DNA from: Paramecium pentaurelia
Lineage: Eukaryota > Ciliophora > Oligohymenophorea > Peniculida > Parameciidae
Assembly: GCA_905183005.1 (NCBI GenBank)
Contig: CAJJDO010000029.1
Span: 154,091 to 218,090, forward strand
Direction: 5' to 3'
Length of the DNA: 64,000 nt
In this document: positions 1 to 11,614 of the stretch, piece after piece
How positions within the stretch are numbered: the stretch's first letter is position 1
Layout of the letters: every line of letters starts with the position of its first letter
Notes under the pieces: generated by a model
The model's database searches: none
What the model was told of the DNA's origin: nothing
What the model saw: only the letters and a program-made list of their open reading frames with translations
Translations under genes and position numbers: made by a program

Positions 1-1085
1 ATAATTATAATTAGAAGTTCCTTAGTGTAAATTATTTGAAATTAAAAATCAATAGCCAAAATAAGTAGATGCTGGAATTCTTTAGGTATTACTAAATATA
101 ATTATTATTAGATCTATTAATCAGAACAACTTAAATTATCTTTCTTAAAATTTAGTCAATTCTAATACACATTACAAAAAAATATCCCTGTGATGGTGGC
201 TTAATTAGTTAATGGTAGCAAGATGTACATTTTCCCTGGTCTTAATGACATCTTTTATGGAATCATTGTAGAAAAATAAGATTAGATATCTGATACATTT
301 GAACATATTCTGTCAATTAATGTAAGACTTGTGATTTCTTCTCAAAAATAACACTAAAATGTTATGTCCAAGTCTATATATTAAGGTAGAAGTGACATGA
401 AATAATTAAATGAATAATAAAAATTATCTCAACAGGATTTAATGGTTAGAACTGGAATAATGTAAGTCAATTTATGGGATCATGTTGGATAAGGTTAAAA
501 ACCTCCTGGAGTTAGTGATTATATTAAATAAGGAGGTATTGCTATTAGATAAGGTTTAATTTCTGTAGCTGGATTTATTGGAGAAGGAATTAAAAAAGGA
601 GGTGAATTAATTTCTGAGAAGATCACTGATAAAGAATAAAAAGAAGTTTCTGAAGATACATTAAATAAAGTTAAATTAGTTAATAAAGGATCTAAAGCTA
701 TACTTCAATTTACAAAAGCTTAAGTTGATGCTTTGATCAATTTGGGAAAGATGATTGCTGATGAAGCTGAGAAACAATTTGAGAATAGTGAAACTGGTAA
801 GAAAATGTAAGAACATAAATATTATGATGATGCTAAAAATGTTGGAGGAGCTGCTGTTGTAGCTGTTGTAAGTATCTATGATGGTTTAACAGAAGCATTA
901 AGTGTATTGTTGGATTGTACTGGTTAAGCTACTACTGAAGTAATTATAATATTAATCATTTTAGATTATTAAAAATAAATATGGAGATTAAGCTAGTGAA
1001 TTAAGCAAAGAAGGATTTTAAGCAGCAGGAAATGTATTAGCATTTGATAAAATATATGTTTAAGCAGCAGCAAAAGCAGTATTAG

Positions 1086-1117
<32 letters not shown>

Positions 1118-1120
1118 TGA
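1..1120 (+). CDS. Senescence-domain (spartin-like) protein, 5' end outside window
   Basis: 3' part of a gene running in from the left edge. Exons <1-85, 112-939 and 965-1120, with introns of 26 nt (86-111) and 25 nt (940-964); stop TGA 1118-1120. The C-terminal half matches the plant senescence/spartin domain: glycine-rich amphipathic helices around LWDHVGQGQKPPGVSDYI, then VGGAAVVAVVSIYDGLTEAL and a KYG-QASELSKEGFQAAGNV segment. Proteins with this domain associate with lipid droplets and membranes, so a membrane-associated role is inferred. The protein ends in a run of about ten glutamines encoded by a pure TAA repeat, then Lys and TGA. Without stop-codon reassignment this tail would be unreadable. 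The upstream part has no recognisable domain. Family call moderately sure; function not shown by the sequence. Confidence 0.75.
1081..1116 (+). repeat. (TAA)n microsatellite coding for polyglutamine
   Basis: A tract of about ten TAA triplets lies in frame at the 3' end of the senescence-domain gene. In the ciliate code it reads as glutamines; in the standard code it would be ten stops in a row. It probably varies in length between strains by slippage. Confidence 0.8.
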
Positions 1121-1200
1121 GGTTTTTTTAATTTTTTAATTGTAATTTATTGTCATAGAATTTAATTTAATAAAATTAATTATTACATATATTAAGACTT

Positions 1201-3871
1201 TCATTAATCTCTTTTACTAAATTAACTTCTAAGCTATTTTGAATTTTTTAATTTGTATTTTTCTTTGTAGTATTATTTTATAATATAATTGAAATTATTA
1301 TGAGGAAGATATTCTGTGAAATTATGAATTTTATCAAATCCTACTAAATCATACGAATGAGATAATCTTTAAAATTAATCTAATTATTAAAAAATCAATG
1401 TTTCTTTTAACATCATTTTTTTTCTTTCATTATCTATTAATGATGGTTTATTGTTTTAAAGTACTTAAGATTAGTTTTTTTTTTCACTTTCAATTTTTTT
1501 TGGATAAAGTTAATCACATTATTTAATTTCTCCATTTGTATTTTTAATATTATCTTGTTTTGGAAACGATCTGTTTGATATTAATTTATTATCCGATATT
1601 AATTCAGACTCTTGTATATAACTCAATGAATTTGAGACTTAATATGTTACCATATGTTCTGTATTAAATGAATCTATATAGTCTTCTTAAATCTATTTTG
1701 TAGCTAAATTATTTTATTATAAAATCATTAATGATTTAATTTTTTTATGAGATCTTATTTAGAAAAACCTATAATTTATTTATGATTGATTCATCTTCAA
1801 AATTTTAATATATAAATTTGGTTAATAGGTCATATAAGGACATTCAATTTAAATATGATTAAATTAGCCACAAATTTGACATTTTATTTAAATAGCTGAA
1901 AATGATTTTGTATAAAGTATGCTATCTTTAATCTTATGAAATCTTTCAAAATCCTTTTAATTATTTTTTATTATAATTATAAATTGTTCTCTATCTATTT
2001 TGTATAATTGAGTGAATCCTACACTTTTTATAGATTCTCTAGTATTTTGACCTGTAAAAAATTAAAATTCCCCAAACGTTTCTCCTGCCTTCAAAATCTT
2101 AATTATTTTCTAACTCTATTCTTCAACTACTTACACTTCACCTTCTTTAATAAAATATCTAAATAGATAAATAATATATTTTACAAAAAATTATCTTTAA
2201 AATCATTTCTATGATAAATATAGTCATTAGGAGTAAATTTCATTTCAATTAAGATACTTTTTAATTTATTTTATGTCTAAATTTAAAAGTTCTCAGTTAT
2301 TGTTTTGATTTTTTAGATTACTCTATATTGAATATCTTATTCTATTTATTTTTTTAGATTTAATGGTAATTCATTTATTATTTTAGTAGTCTCCTCCTAA
2401 TTTTCAAGAACATTATTTTCAATATTATACTTGATATAATTCTTAACTCTTCTTTGTATTTATTAATCAATTTCATTTTTGGACATGAATTAATTCATTA
2501 AAATTAAAGTTCGTCTAAAATTATAGATATATGATTTACTTAAACTTTGTTTATTAATCATATATAGTTTTAACAATTACTCCAATAGAATTCATAGTAT
2601 AAGCAAACATGCAACTAGAAGATAACATGATAATAGTTGCAAATACTACTTCAAATTAATTCTTAGGTGTAATATCACCATATCCTACAGTTACCATTGT
2701 CATTGTTGCCCAATAAAATGAATAATTATATCTAATCCATAAATTTTCATCAAGAATATTGTAATAGCTCAACCAAGATCCATGCTATTAAGTGACTTCT
2801 CCTACATGATGCCATAAACATGCCATAGTATGTGCAAAAAAATAAATAATAATTATTAAAGTTACAATATTAAGTTTATTACTATTAAATCCTTTTAAAT
2901 ATAGTTGTTCTATTAAAATGTTATATTTCCTATTTATCTTCCTGATTGTAATTAAAAATTATATAATTGCCATACCTTCATTCAGAATAAGTTGTTGATT
3001 AAAATCAAAATAAATTAAAAACCATATAGTAAAACTGACCACATCTTCTAATAGTTAAGTTTTTAAATAATTTTTCCATATTTATGAAATTTCAATAACA
3101 ACTTCACCATTTATTATAATGGGTCTATATATTGAAAATAAGAATTCCAAAATAATATAAAAATTTATCATAATTTCTAGAGATTTACAAGTATTAAAAT
3201 TTTAGCCAAAAGAAGCTATGAGTAAGGATAAGAATAGGCTGAGAAATAAAAGCAGTAATGAAATCAAATCCCAGACCAGAGTAAAATTTCGATCAGGCAT
3301 TAATAGGTTAATTAACTTTTTTTAATGTAAATTATGTATTTATTGTCTTATCTAATAAAATAAATTATTACAATTCAATAACTTAATTTGCCAATTTTGC
3401 TTTATCTTTTTACTCTTATAAATAGCCTTCTTTTTCTAATTTTGATCTCATGTCTTAAGGTATTACATAAGACGAAGAAAGTAGATTATGCCTAAATTTA
3501 TTAATTAAGCTTGATTTTATTATTGTTTTCATAAAATTAAATGTCTCTTGCTTACCAGTCTTTTCTAATTTATCAATTTATTAAATTCTTCCTTCAATTA
3601 AATTTCTTCTACTTCCCTTAAAAAAATTATTTAAAGTTTGCTAATTGTTTTAATTTTTGTTGGACAATTATTTCTTTAAATTCTAAATTTAATAGTTTAT
3701 AGATGCTATTCCAACTTATTTTGGAATTTCATTATGCTTTTAACTTGATTCTGAAGAGATTGAATTTTTTGAAGGTGAATTTTTTTTATATATATTTACT
3801 TCAGATTACTCTATACATGGTCCTATAAAACAATCTTATAAGAGACCATTCTCTGTCCTATTTGTGCTCAT
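1201..3871 (-). CDS. Voltage-gated K+ channel, CNG/HCN/EAG superfamily
   Basis: Exons 3871-3383, 3351-2540, 2514-2185 and 2158-1201; introns of 31, 25 and 26 nt; total 2589 nt, 862 residues. A Lys/Asn-rich cytoplasmic N-terminus of about 180 residues precedes a PDRNFTLVWDLI pre-S1 motif, six membrane segments and a pore with the selectivity filter TVTVGYGD (about residue 384). A C-linker follows, then a cyclic-nucleotide-binding fold containing ETFGEFQFF and NTRESI. The C-terminus is basic. This is the common large Paramecium family of K+ channels acting in ciliary or plasma-membrane excitability; ligand dependence is not proven. The first intron (GTTATTG...TATTAG) is the least certain. If it is not spliced, the upstream part would be a separate ORF ending at 3293 and the channel would start at 3300. 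I prefer the fusion because the pre-S1 region then continues smoothly. Confidence 0.88.
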
Positions 3872-5705
3872 TTACATTAAATATAATATATTTGATGAAA
3901 ATTTAATTATTATTCATAAAGAAATAGTTGATATCTCTTACAACGATACTTGTCTCATATTTTAGATATATTATAATTTCTTTCGCATTCAGGAAGATTG
4001 TATTAAACTTAATGAGCAATATGATTATGTAAATTTTGCTATAATTATATTTATTTATTGAAAAGTATCTTGTTCAAATAGAACATATTTAATTTGTATA
4101 TATTAAAAATTAAAAATAAAATATTCACAATTTTATAATACTATAATACATCAAAACAAAACAAAATGAAGAAAAATATTTCGATTTTATTATAAAGTGT
4201 AATTCTTTATTTGTCCCTCTTAATAACTCTATTATTTATTTTCAGAAATATTTCCATTTTTCGAAAATTCAACTAATGTGTATAGTTCTTTGAAAATTCA
4301 TTTTCAATCACCTGATCCTCTTTTATAAACACTTCCTTTTGCTTATTAGATTCCAAAATATTTTTATAAATCTTCTAAAATATTAGTTTTATTTCTAATG
4401 TTAATTCTGAACCTTTTGAATATCAAATTTCTAATGCAATTTAAGTGAATTTCTTAATTTCAGCAATTTAATCTCCCTTCCGCTTTACTTTAACTATGCA
4501 CCCTTATACCACTTTTTCTAATTTTCTCTTTTTAATATTAATTTATTTCAAATTCCATATAAATTTCATTTGTCAGCCAATTAATTTTTAATAATTTTTA
4601 CTACAATCTTTAAATCATCATTACCTACTTCTATCTATTAAAGAATTGTTTAATTAATCCTTCTGTTTTAAACCTTTAAAATTACAAAATTTTAATTAAA
4701 TCATAATATTATTAATTTTGGAATCATCTAACTAAGCAGCAAAAACTCATATTTTTAATATTAACGTGATTGAAGCACCTTTGTCTTTAAAATTATCGAA
4801 AACGAAGGATTAATTTGTTCATCTACTTAGTCCATATTTCATCATTGAATTGTTGCAAACAAAAAAATATTTTACTTGATATTTTCTATTTTTTAATTTA
4901 CTAGTAGCTTTTTTTTATTAGAATAATTTAATAAATTTATTTGTTGTTCTTTAAATTGATTAGATTTATATTATTATTAATTAGGCATTTGTATTCATCA
5001 ATAATTTATTATTATTTTTTGATATTATAAAATACGGTTTAAGATAAAGTATGATCAGCTTGTAAATGACCAATTTTATTAGTTGGTAATTTCAAAAGTG
5101 AATGTATATGCATACTAATTAATCATTAGGATTGCATAATTGAATTTAGAGAGATTTAAAATGAATTTTGAATGTTTAATATTAAGATATGCGAATGAAG
5201 TCAATTATATTTATAAAATGTATAATATTTGATGTCTACTTGTTTTTTTGAATGATTTGAATTTAAGTTGAAAAAATTGATATTTATTTAATACAAATTT
5301 TCAGTAATTTAATTTCAATTATATATAAACTCCTTATAGAATTTAAAGGAGGGTTTTTAGAATAATAAAGTAATTTTTATTATAGATATTAATTCAGTAT
5401 CATAAAATCATTAAGGCAAATTTGAATGCTTAATTTATAAAACAGAAAAATCATGTTAAAAAGAATATCAATTTAAATAAATATTCTAAATTGTTTTCAT
5501 TAATATTTTGATTATAGTAAGGGTCCAAAATCATTACAAAATTAAATTTGAAATGATAAGGTATTTAGGAAATAATTATAGGAAAAGATGGACTCTTTTA
5601 GAAAGTATTTTTTATATTTCATATTCTATTCTTTAATGATTTTGATATCAAAGGAAAATGGAATGCATTTTACCGTTTTTATATTATAATTATATTAATT
5701 ACAAA
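3872..5705. other. Intergenic, with decayed coding sequence in its middle
   Basis: AT-rich spacer between the divergent K+ channel gene and the trichocyst matrix protein gene. The 4170-4900 part carries broken minus-strand coding sequence, listed separately. From about 4900 to 5705 I see only low-complexity AT sequence and short frames, with no tRNA and no convincing exon. Confidence 0.5.
4170..4900 (-). pseudogene. Decayed protein-coding sequence, family unknown
   Basis: On the minus strand several frames in turn carry protein-like sequence rich in Lys, Glu and Gln, but they are interrupted by TGA and by frame changes. One segment reads through FKTEGLIKQFFNRQKQ. The next, in another frame, reads VKVKRKGDQIAEIKKFTQ, meets an in-frame TGA at 4433-4435, and continues as KGSELTLEIKLIFQKIYK without a shift. 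No set of GT...AG introns of normal size repairs all breaks. The simplest reading is a pseudogene, perhaps a lost duplicate. A highly fragmented real gene or chance open frames cannot be excluded. Confidence 0.35.
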
Positions 5706-6912
5706 ATGAATAAGGTGTTATTGTTATCACTGATATGTCTAATTAGCATTAGAGGATTTGAAATAGATTTCTCATTGCTTTTATAAGTATGAATTATTAC
5801 AATAATATATAAAAGACAGGATCTGAATCAAATGATGCAGTATAGGCTGTTTATGATTTATTGAATGATTTGAAGACAAGCAATATCGAAGCTTAAGGAG
5901 TGGCAGATGAGAAGAACATTTCAGATGAGGAGATTGGATAGGCTAGAATAGCTGCTTTATCAAAAGTGAATGAATTGAATTAAAAGGCATGGGCTAGTGC
6001 AAAGGCTAGAAGAGAATAAATAGGAATTGAATACAGAGTAACTTTTAGAATAATATGAATGTATAGGAAGCAACAGATTATATAGCTTGGGCTACATAAA
6101 GATTAGCTGATATTGATAGAAGATCTGTTGAATTATAAGAGTTGAGATGTTTTTCAAATGGTTTGTTTGTGAGAGCTATTAAATAACATAATGATGCATT
6201 AGGAGTTATTAGAATATTAAAGAATGATTTAAGTGGATATTTAACAGGTCAACCATCTTCATTAGTTGAAATTAATGTATAAAATGTATCAGACAAATTG
6301 AAATAATACAGTCAATTGTTTAATTAAGATGCAATGACTAAATTTGCATAATTAGCAGCAGAATAGGCATCAGGTAATGCAGAATTGCATGCTCTTGGTC
6401 AAGATGAAGGATCATCATCAGACAGATAACCAGGACATAATATTGGTCAATTGGTTTATAATGCTCTCTCAGATCTTGAAGATTAATTAAAAGGATCATT
6501 AGCTAATTTGGAAGCCAATGAAATTGCTGCTTATTATCAATTAGCCGATTGGTTAGCAGATACTGAATCTGAAGTGGCTCATCTTAATGATGAAATCTAG
6601 AGAAAGACTTAATTATAAGATAAATTGGTTGTGGTATGAAAGATATAAAATAATTGTATAGTAAGAGCAAGCAGCTCTTGCTGTTTAAGCCAAAGCCAAT
6701 AGTGTATTAAAGGATTCTCAAAATGCTATTAATGCAGCCACAGCAACTTTGTAAGAGTTGAGAGACTTATACGAGACTGAGTTGAATAGAAGAAATGGTA
6801 ATTAAATGAGATTATTTTTTTAGAGGAGAATGCTATAATTGATGAAGTTATCCATATTTTTAAGTAATAAGTATTGGAAATGGCTAATTAAACTTCTTTT
6901 GGAAAGAAATGA
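5706..6912 (+). CDS. Trichocyst matrix protein (TMP family)
   Basis: Exons 5706-5786, 5816-6037, 6067-6633, 6662-6797 and 6824-6912 (introns of 29, 29, 28 and 26 nt), 364 residues. A hydrophobic signal peptide (MNKVLLLSLICLISI) starts the protein. The rest is almost entirely helical heptads with family hallmarks ATDYIAWATQRLADIDRR, LRCFSNGLFVRAI and ADWLADTE, ending RRNEENAIIDEV...SFGKK. In Paramecium these proteins are secreted, proteolytically matured and packed as the crystalline core of trichocysts, which expands on exocytosis in response to Ca2+. The first intron ends AAAAG rather than TAG. The second contains an internal TTTTAG and removes sequence that in another frame resembles TMP (QNNMNVQ), so this exon boundary is uncertain or the gene carries small indels. 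A second, diverged 3' end lies at 7896-8082. Confidence 0.88.
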
Positions 6913-7047
6913 TTAATATAAATATATATTTATATTAAAATAAAAGAAAAATATTATAAGGCATTTTATATAATCATTGGATTATTTTGGGATAATTGGG
7001 AAACATAATTGAAGGCCAGTTTAGTATAATAAAATTATTTTTATTAT

Positions 7048-7894
7048 ATGCCTAAACATAATCCAATATATACACCAAGGGTATAGATAAATATTAACAT
7101 TAGTTTGATGAAGTATTGACTGAATTGGTTGGTACACTTGGAGAAGCAAAATGGGCTGAAATTACTAGATAAATGAAAACAATTTATGGTCTTTCTATAC
7201 CCCATAAACCTATGGTATAAGCTAGATGGAGAGCAATAGATCCAAAAATTAATAGACAAATATTTTCAGCAGAAGAAACAGTTACACATTGGCATATTTG
7301 TGTAAAATATAAATGTCATTGGGATGCAGTTAAAGCTGAATATGAAGCAATAGGTTAAATTAGAGATAAATGTTTTTTGAGTTAGAAATTCTATGCTCAT
7401 TTTTAATTTAAATTAGTTGATTTAAATAGAATGATGGGTAAAATGGTTGCTTATAATCAACCTAAGATTGAAAATATGAGAGATACTACAAAAAAAAGAA
7501 TTTTGGAAATTAATGCAAGAGAACCTTCTAGTGTTAAAGATTAATCTGCAAGAGAAATAATATAAAGTTGTTAAATGCTTATTAAATTATTGACTTATGT
7601 AGTAGATAATCATAAAGAAGATTATAAAGTAATAACAGAAGAATTAAAAAAGATGATTACACCAGAAAAGTTTGCTAGAGTTCTTTAAAACATATTTATT
7701 ATTGATTTAATTGTATTGATAGCTTGTAATGAATTAAAACCATCTGATGAAACTCCAGATTTTATTAAAATGGATGAAAGAAAAAAAATAAAATATAAAA
7801 AACCAACTAAAGTTAAAAGATGGGATGAAGCACTTTTATTAAGTTCAAGTCCAGAAAATACAGAAGATGAAGATGTATTAAGAACTGAATAAGA
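7048..7894 (+). CDS. Myb/SANT-like protein, copy cut by contig end
   Basis: Exon 1 7048-7080, 23-nt intron 7081-7103, then exon 2 to the N at 7895, where the sequence stops in mid-codon. It is identical to the complete copy at 8221-9569 except for at least one silent change (ACA against ACT near 7858). The single N and the abrupt change to trichocyst-protein sequence show that a contig ends here. This is best treated as the same gene seen twice, not as a truncated paralogue. See the complete copy for domain content. Confidence 0.7.
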
Positions 7895-7895
7895 N
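7895..7895. other. Single-N contig join
   Basis: The base is N. To its left is the middle of the Myb-like gene; to its right is the interior of a trichocyst matrix protein gene. The right-hand contig then runs through another copy of the Myb-like gene. The N is therefore an assembly gap of unknown true size, possibly negative (overlap). Confidence 0.9.
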
Positions 7896-8082
7896 CTATT
7901 AATGCAGCTACAGCATCGTTGTAAGAATTGAGAGAATTATATGAGACTGAATTGAATAGAAGAAATGGTAAGTATATCAAGATTATTTTATAGAGGAGAA
8001 TGCTATAATAGATGAAGTTATTCATATTTTCAAATAATAAGTATTGGAAATGGCTAATTAAACTTCTTTTGGAAAGAAATGA
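7896..8082 (+). CDS. Trichocyst matrix protein, 3' end of a diverged copy
   Basis: Partial gene beginning right after the contig join. Exons 7896-7967 and 7994-8082 with a 26-nt intron. It encodes AINAATASLQELRELYETEL, then after the intron ENAIIDEVIHIFKQQVLEMA and ends SFGKK. The protein is nearly the same as the C-terminus of the gene at 5706-6912, but the DNA differs by roughly one base in ten in exons and more in the intron and 3' flank. It is thus a paralogue or a strongly diverged allele, not a re-read of the same sequence. The 5' part is missing from this window. Confidence 0.75.
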
Positions 8083-8220
8083 ATAATATAAATATTATAT
8101 ATTAATATTAAAAAATAAGAGAAAAATATTAAAAGACATTTTACATAATCATTGCATTAATTTGGGTTAATTGCAAACTCAATCAATGGCCTGTTTAGTA
8201 TAATAAAATTATTTTATTAT

Positions 8221-9569
8221 ATGCCTAAACATAATCCAATATATACACCAAGGGTATAGATAAATATTAACATTAGTTTGATGAAGTATTGACTGAATTG
8301 GTTGGTACACTTGGAGAAGCAAAATGGGCTGAAATTACTAGATAAATGAAAACAATTTATGGTCTTTCTATACCCCATAAACCTATGGTATAAGCTAGAT
8401 GGAGAGCAATAGATCCAAAAATTAATAGACAAATATTTTCAGCAGAAGAAACAGTTACACATTGGCATATTTGTGTAAAATATAAATGTCATTGGGATGC
8501 AGTTAAAGCTGAATATGAAGCAATAGGTTAAATTAGAGATAAATGTTTTTTGAGTTAGAAATTCTATGCTCATTTTTAATTTAAATTAGTTGATTTAAAT
8601 AGAATGATGGGTAAAATGGTTGCTTATAATCAACCTAAGATTGAAAATATGAGAGATACTACAAAAAAAAGAATTTTGGAAATTAATGCAAGAGAACCTT
8701 CTAGTGTTAAAGATTAATCTGCAAGAGAAATAATATAAAGTTGTTAAATGCTTATTAAATTATTGACTTATGTAGTAGATAATCATAAAGAAGATTATAA
8801 AGTAATAACAGAAGAATTAAAAAAGATGATTACACCAGAAAAGTTTGCTAGAGTTCTTTAAAACATATTTATTATTGATTTAATTGTATTGATAGCTTGT
8901 AATGAATTAAAACCATCTGATGAAACTCCAGATTTTATTAAAATGGATGAAAGAAAAAAAATAAAATATAAAAAACCAACTAAAGTTAAAAGATGGGATG
9001 AAGCACTTTTATTAAGTTCAAGTCCAGAAAATACTGAAGATGAAGATGTATTAAGAACTGAATAAGAAATTAATAAAGTAACTGGTGGAACTAATTTTAC
9101 AAAAGCTGATATGGAAGAAATTAAATAGAGTCCAATTTATTGTGTTTGCAATACTGATTAAAATCAAACATTTTATGATTGGTATAATGAAGCTAAAATT
9201 TAGAAAGCAACTTTAAAAACAGATTTATTAGTTGATGTAATGGATGTTATGAACAATACAGATAAATAGAAATCTGAAAAAAGTAAACCTGTTTAAAAAA
9301 GAACAGCTTAATTAGCAAAGAAATAAATGAAATTAATAGAGAAAAAGAAAAATGAACTAATGAAATAAGATAAAGATGATAAAATTAAAACTGTGAGAGG
9401 AAAAATCAAAATTGATAAAGAAGTATTCCCTGGTTGTTATACTAAATTCTTTGACAAAGAAGATGAAGATGATTATGAAGATAGTCAAGATAATCCAATA
9501 TATTCAGCCATTGATGCAGATCAAATTTATTAAATTATTATGCAACAGAAATAAGCACAAGATAATTGA
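8221..9569 (+). CDS. Myb/SANT-like DNA-binding protein (complete copy)
   Basis: Exon 1 8221-8253, 23-nt intron 8254-8276, exon 2 8277-9569; 441 residues. Residues 12-115 look like tandem tryptophan-containing helical repeats: FDEVLTELVGTLGEAKWAEI, then MVQARWRAIDPKINRQIFSA, EETVTHWHICVKY and HWDAVKAEY. This resembles Myb/SANT modules with spaced Trp residues, ending FLSQKFYAHFQFK. The C-terminal half is acidic and lysine-rich with a coiled-coil-like KKQMKLIEKKKNELMKQ segment and no recognised domain. DNA binding is inferred from the Myb-like pattern; the target is unknown. Part or all of this gene also appears at 7048-7894 and 10032-10773 because of unmerged contigs. Confidence 0.75.
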
Positions 9570-10030
9570 ATAATTCTTATATTATTAATTAGATGATCAT
9601 CTTATCTAATCTAATATTGATATTCTAAAATTTTAAATAAAAAGATTGAATAAGAATTGATTATGACATTTTATTTTCATTTATCATACTAGATTATATA
9701 AGTATTTAAATTTAGATTAAATAGAGATTAAGCAAAGTTGGTAATATTTTCATAAAATTATAAAATAAATCAACCATTTATGATTAGATATTTTTGTGAA
9801 TCTAATTCAAACTTATTAAATTAGTTTAAAATTTTATCTCTAGTTGAGAATGTGTTTCTAATTTTCAATTCAATTTCTTAATAAGTATTCTATTAAGATT
9901 TATTATAATTTTATTGATATTCTTTTGAAAAAAATATTGGGAATTTTTTGTAATTCATCATCTATAACTTAATAATAATTGTTCTTTATTAAATAAAAAT
10001 AATATATCCAAATATATATTTATATATAAT
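9570..10030. other. 3' flank of Myb-like gene, duplicated at 10774-11234
   Basis: AT-rich. On the minus strand a 63-codon frame starting MMNYKKFPIFFSKEYQQNYN occupies 9770-9961 (copy at 10974-11165). It ends at TGA, after which similar sequence continues in the same frame for about 30 codons. It may be a small gene or the remnant of one; I could not decide. Confidence 0.35.
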
Positions 10031-10031
10031 N

Positions 10032-10773
10032 GATTACACCAGAAAAGTTTGCTAGAGTTCTTTAAAACATATTTATTATTGATTTAATTGTATTGATAGC
10101 TTGTAATGAATTAAAACCATCTGATGAAACTCCAGATTTTATTAAAATGGATGAAAGAAAAAAAATAAAATATAAAAAACCAACTAAAGTTAAAAGATGG
10201 GATGAAGCACTTTTATTAAGTTCAAGTCCAGAAAATACTGAAGATGAAGATGTATTAAGAACTGAATAAGAAATTAATAAAGTAACTGGTGGAACTAATT
10301 TTACAAAAGCTGATATGGAAGAAATTAAATAGAGTCCAATTTATTGTGTTTGCAATACTGATTAAAATCAAACATTTTATGATTGGTATAATGAAGCTAA
10401 AATTTAGAAAGCAACTTTAAAAACAGATTTATTAGTTGATGTAATGGATGTTATGAACAATACAGATAAATAGAAATCTGAAAAAAGTAAACCTGTTTAA
10501 AAAAGAACAGCTTAATTAGCAAAGAAATAAATGAAATTAATAGAGAAAAAGAAAAATGAACTAATGAAATAAGATAAAGATGATAAAATTAAAACTGTGA
10601 GAGGAAAAATCAAAATTGATAAAGAAGTATTCCCTGGTTGTTATACTAAATTCTTTGACAAAGAAGATGAAGATGATTATGAAGATAGTCAAGATAATCC
10701 AATATATTCAGCCATTGATGCAGATCAAATTTATTAAATTATTATGCAACAGAAATAAGCACAAGATAATTGA
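10032..10773 (+). CDS. Myb/SANT-like protein, 3' part, third appearance
   Basis: Starts in mid-gene directly after the N at 10031 and runs to TGA 10771-10773. It appears identical to 8828-9569. It lacks the whole N-terminal Myb-like region and should not be counted as an additional gene. Confidence 0.7.
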
Positions 10774-10973
10774 ATAATTCTTATATTATTAATTAGATGA
10801 TCATCTTATCTAATCTAATATTGATATTCTAAAATTTTAAATAAAAAGATTGAATAAGAATTGATTATGACATTTTATTTTCATTTATCATACTAGATTA
10901 TATAAGTATTTAAATTTAGATTAAATAGAGATTAAGCAAAGTTGGTAATATTTTCATAAAATTATAAAATAAA

Positions 10974-11165
10974 TCAACCATTTATGATTAGATATTTTTG
11001 TGAATCTAATTCAAACTTATTAAATTAGTTTAAAATTTTATCTCTAGTTGAGAATGTGTTTCTAATTTTCAATTCAATTTCTTAATAAGTATTCTATTAA
11101 GATTTATTATAATTTTATTGATATTCTTTTGAAAAAAATATTGGGAATTTTTTGTAATTCATCAT
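10974..11165 (-). CDS. Possible small protein (63 residues)
   Basis: Minus-strand frame from ATG at 11165 to TGA at 10974-10976, without introns. The product begins MMNYKKFPIFF and is polar with a mixed charged middle (EIELKIRNTFSTRDKIL). In the same frame, coding-like sequence continues after the TGA (FILQFYENITNF). It could be a short gene or the broken end of a longer one. No family recognised. Confidence 0.25.
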
Positions 11166-11233
11166 CTATAACTTAATAATAATTGTTCTTTATTAAATAA
11201 AAATAATATATCCAAATATATATTTATATATAA

Positions 11234-11614
11234 TCATGATTATTAGTCTTCAATTATATTTTAATTAGGCTACATGTATTTCTCAAGAATTCTTTCCTTC
11301 CTTCTTTAAACTGCCTTTTATGAAATTTTCATTAGATCTTTAATGTGACTTTCTTTTTCTTTTTCTTTATTTGATTATTCAATTTAATTTGAGAATTGCA
11401 TAATTTAGAATTAATTATTGTTAGTCATTGCTTTTCCTTAAAATTATAGATTTGAAGAATTAACAAAATTCATATTAGTACTGAAATGTTTTTATCCTTT
11501 AAAATTATCATTTTGATTTATTATTATATTTGAATTATAAAAATTAAACCCTTATGTCTTATCAGTAGTTTGTTAATTCAGTTATTCTTGGTTAATATAA
11601 TCTGAGGCTTGCAT
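11234..11614 (-). CDS. Hypothetical protein (126 residues)
   Basis: Single exon, ATG at 11614-11612, stop TGA at 11236-11234. The product is rich in Asn and Gln, then becomes strongly charged near the end (QSNKEKEKESHIKDLMKISQ, AVQRRKERILEKYM), which predicts one amphipathic helix, possibly a short coiled coil. There is no signal peptide or membrane segment. I do not recognise the family. Codon use is like that of its neighbours, which supports real coding. Confidence 0.55.

Larger units (their letters stand above)
8828..11234. repeat. 1203-bp duplicated contig overlap
   Basis: 8828-10030 and 10032-11234 appear identical base for base over 1203 bp (offset 1204), separated by a single N at 10031. 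The first copy ends at the N and the second begins just after it. This is the signature of two contigs whose overlap was not merged, rather than a biological tandem repeat. Each copy carries the 3' part of the Myb-like gene and its 3' flank. Confidence 0.85.

Noticed and set aside
3298..3300. ATG at 3300 as the start of the K+ channel
   Set aside because: It would remove the N-terminal region and leave an unexplained 190-residue ORF just upstream; a 31-nt intron joins the two in frame and continues into the pre-S1 motif. Not fully excluded.
7044..8432. Two identical minus-strand 71-codon ORFs (7044-7259 and 8217-8432)
   Set aside because: They are antisense shadows of the duplicated Myb-like gene; the plus strand carries the real spliced frame.
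8221..10773. Tandem array of three Myb-like genes
   Set aside because: Exact or near-exact identity, including spacers, with edges at single Ns, points to unmerged contigs rather than tandem duplication.
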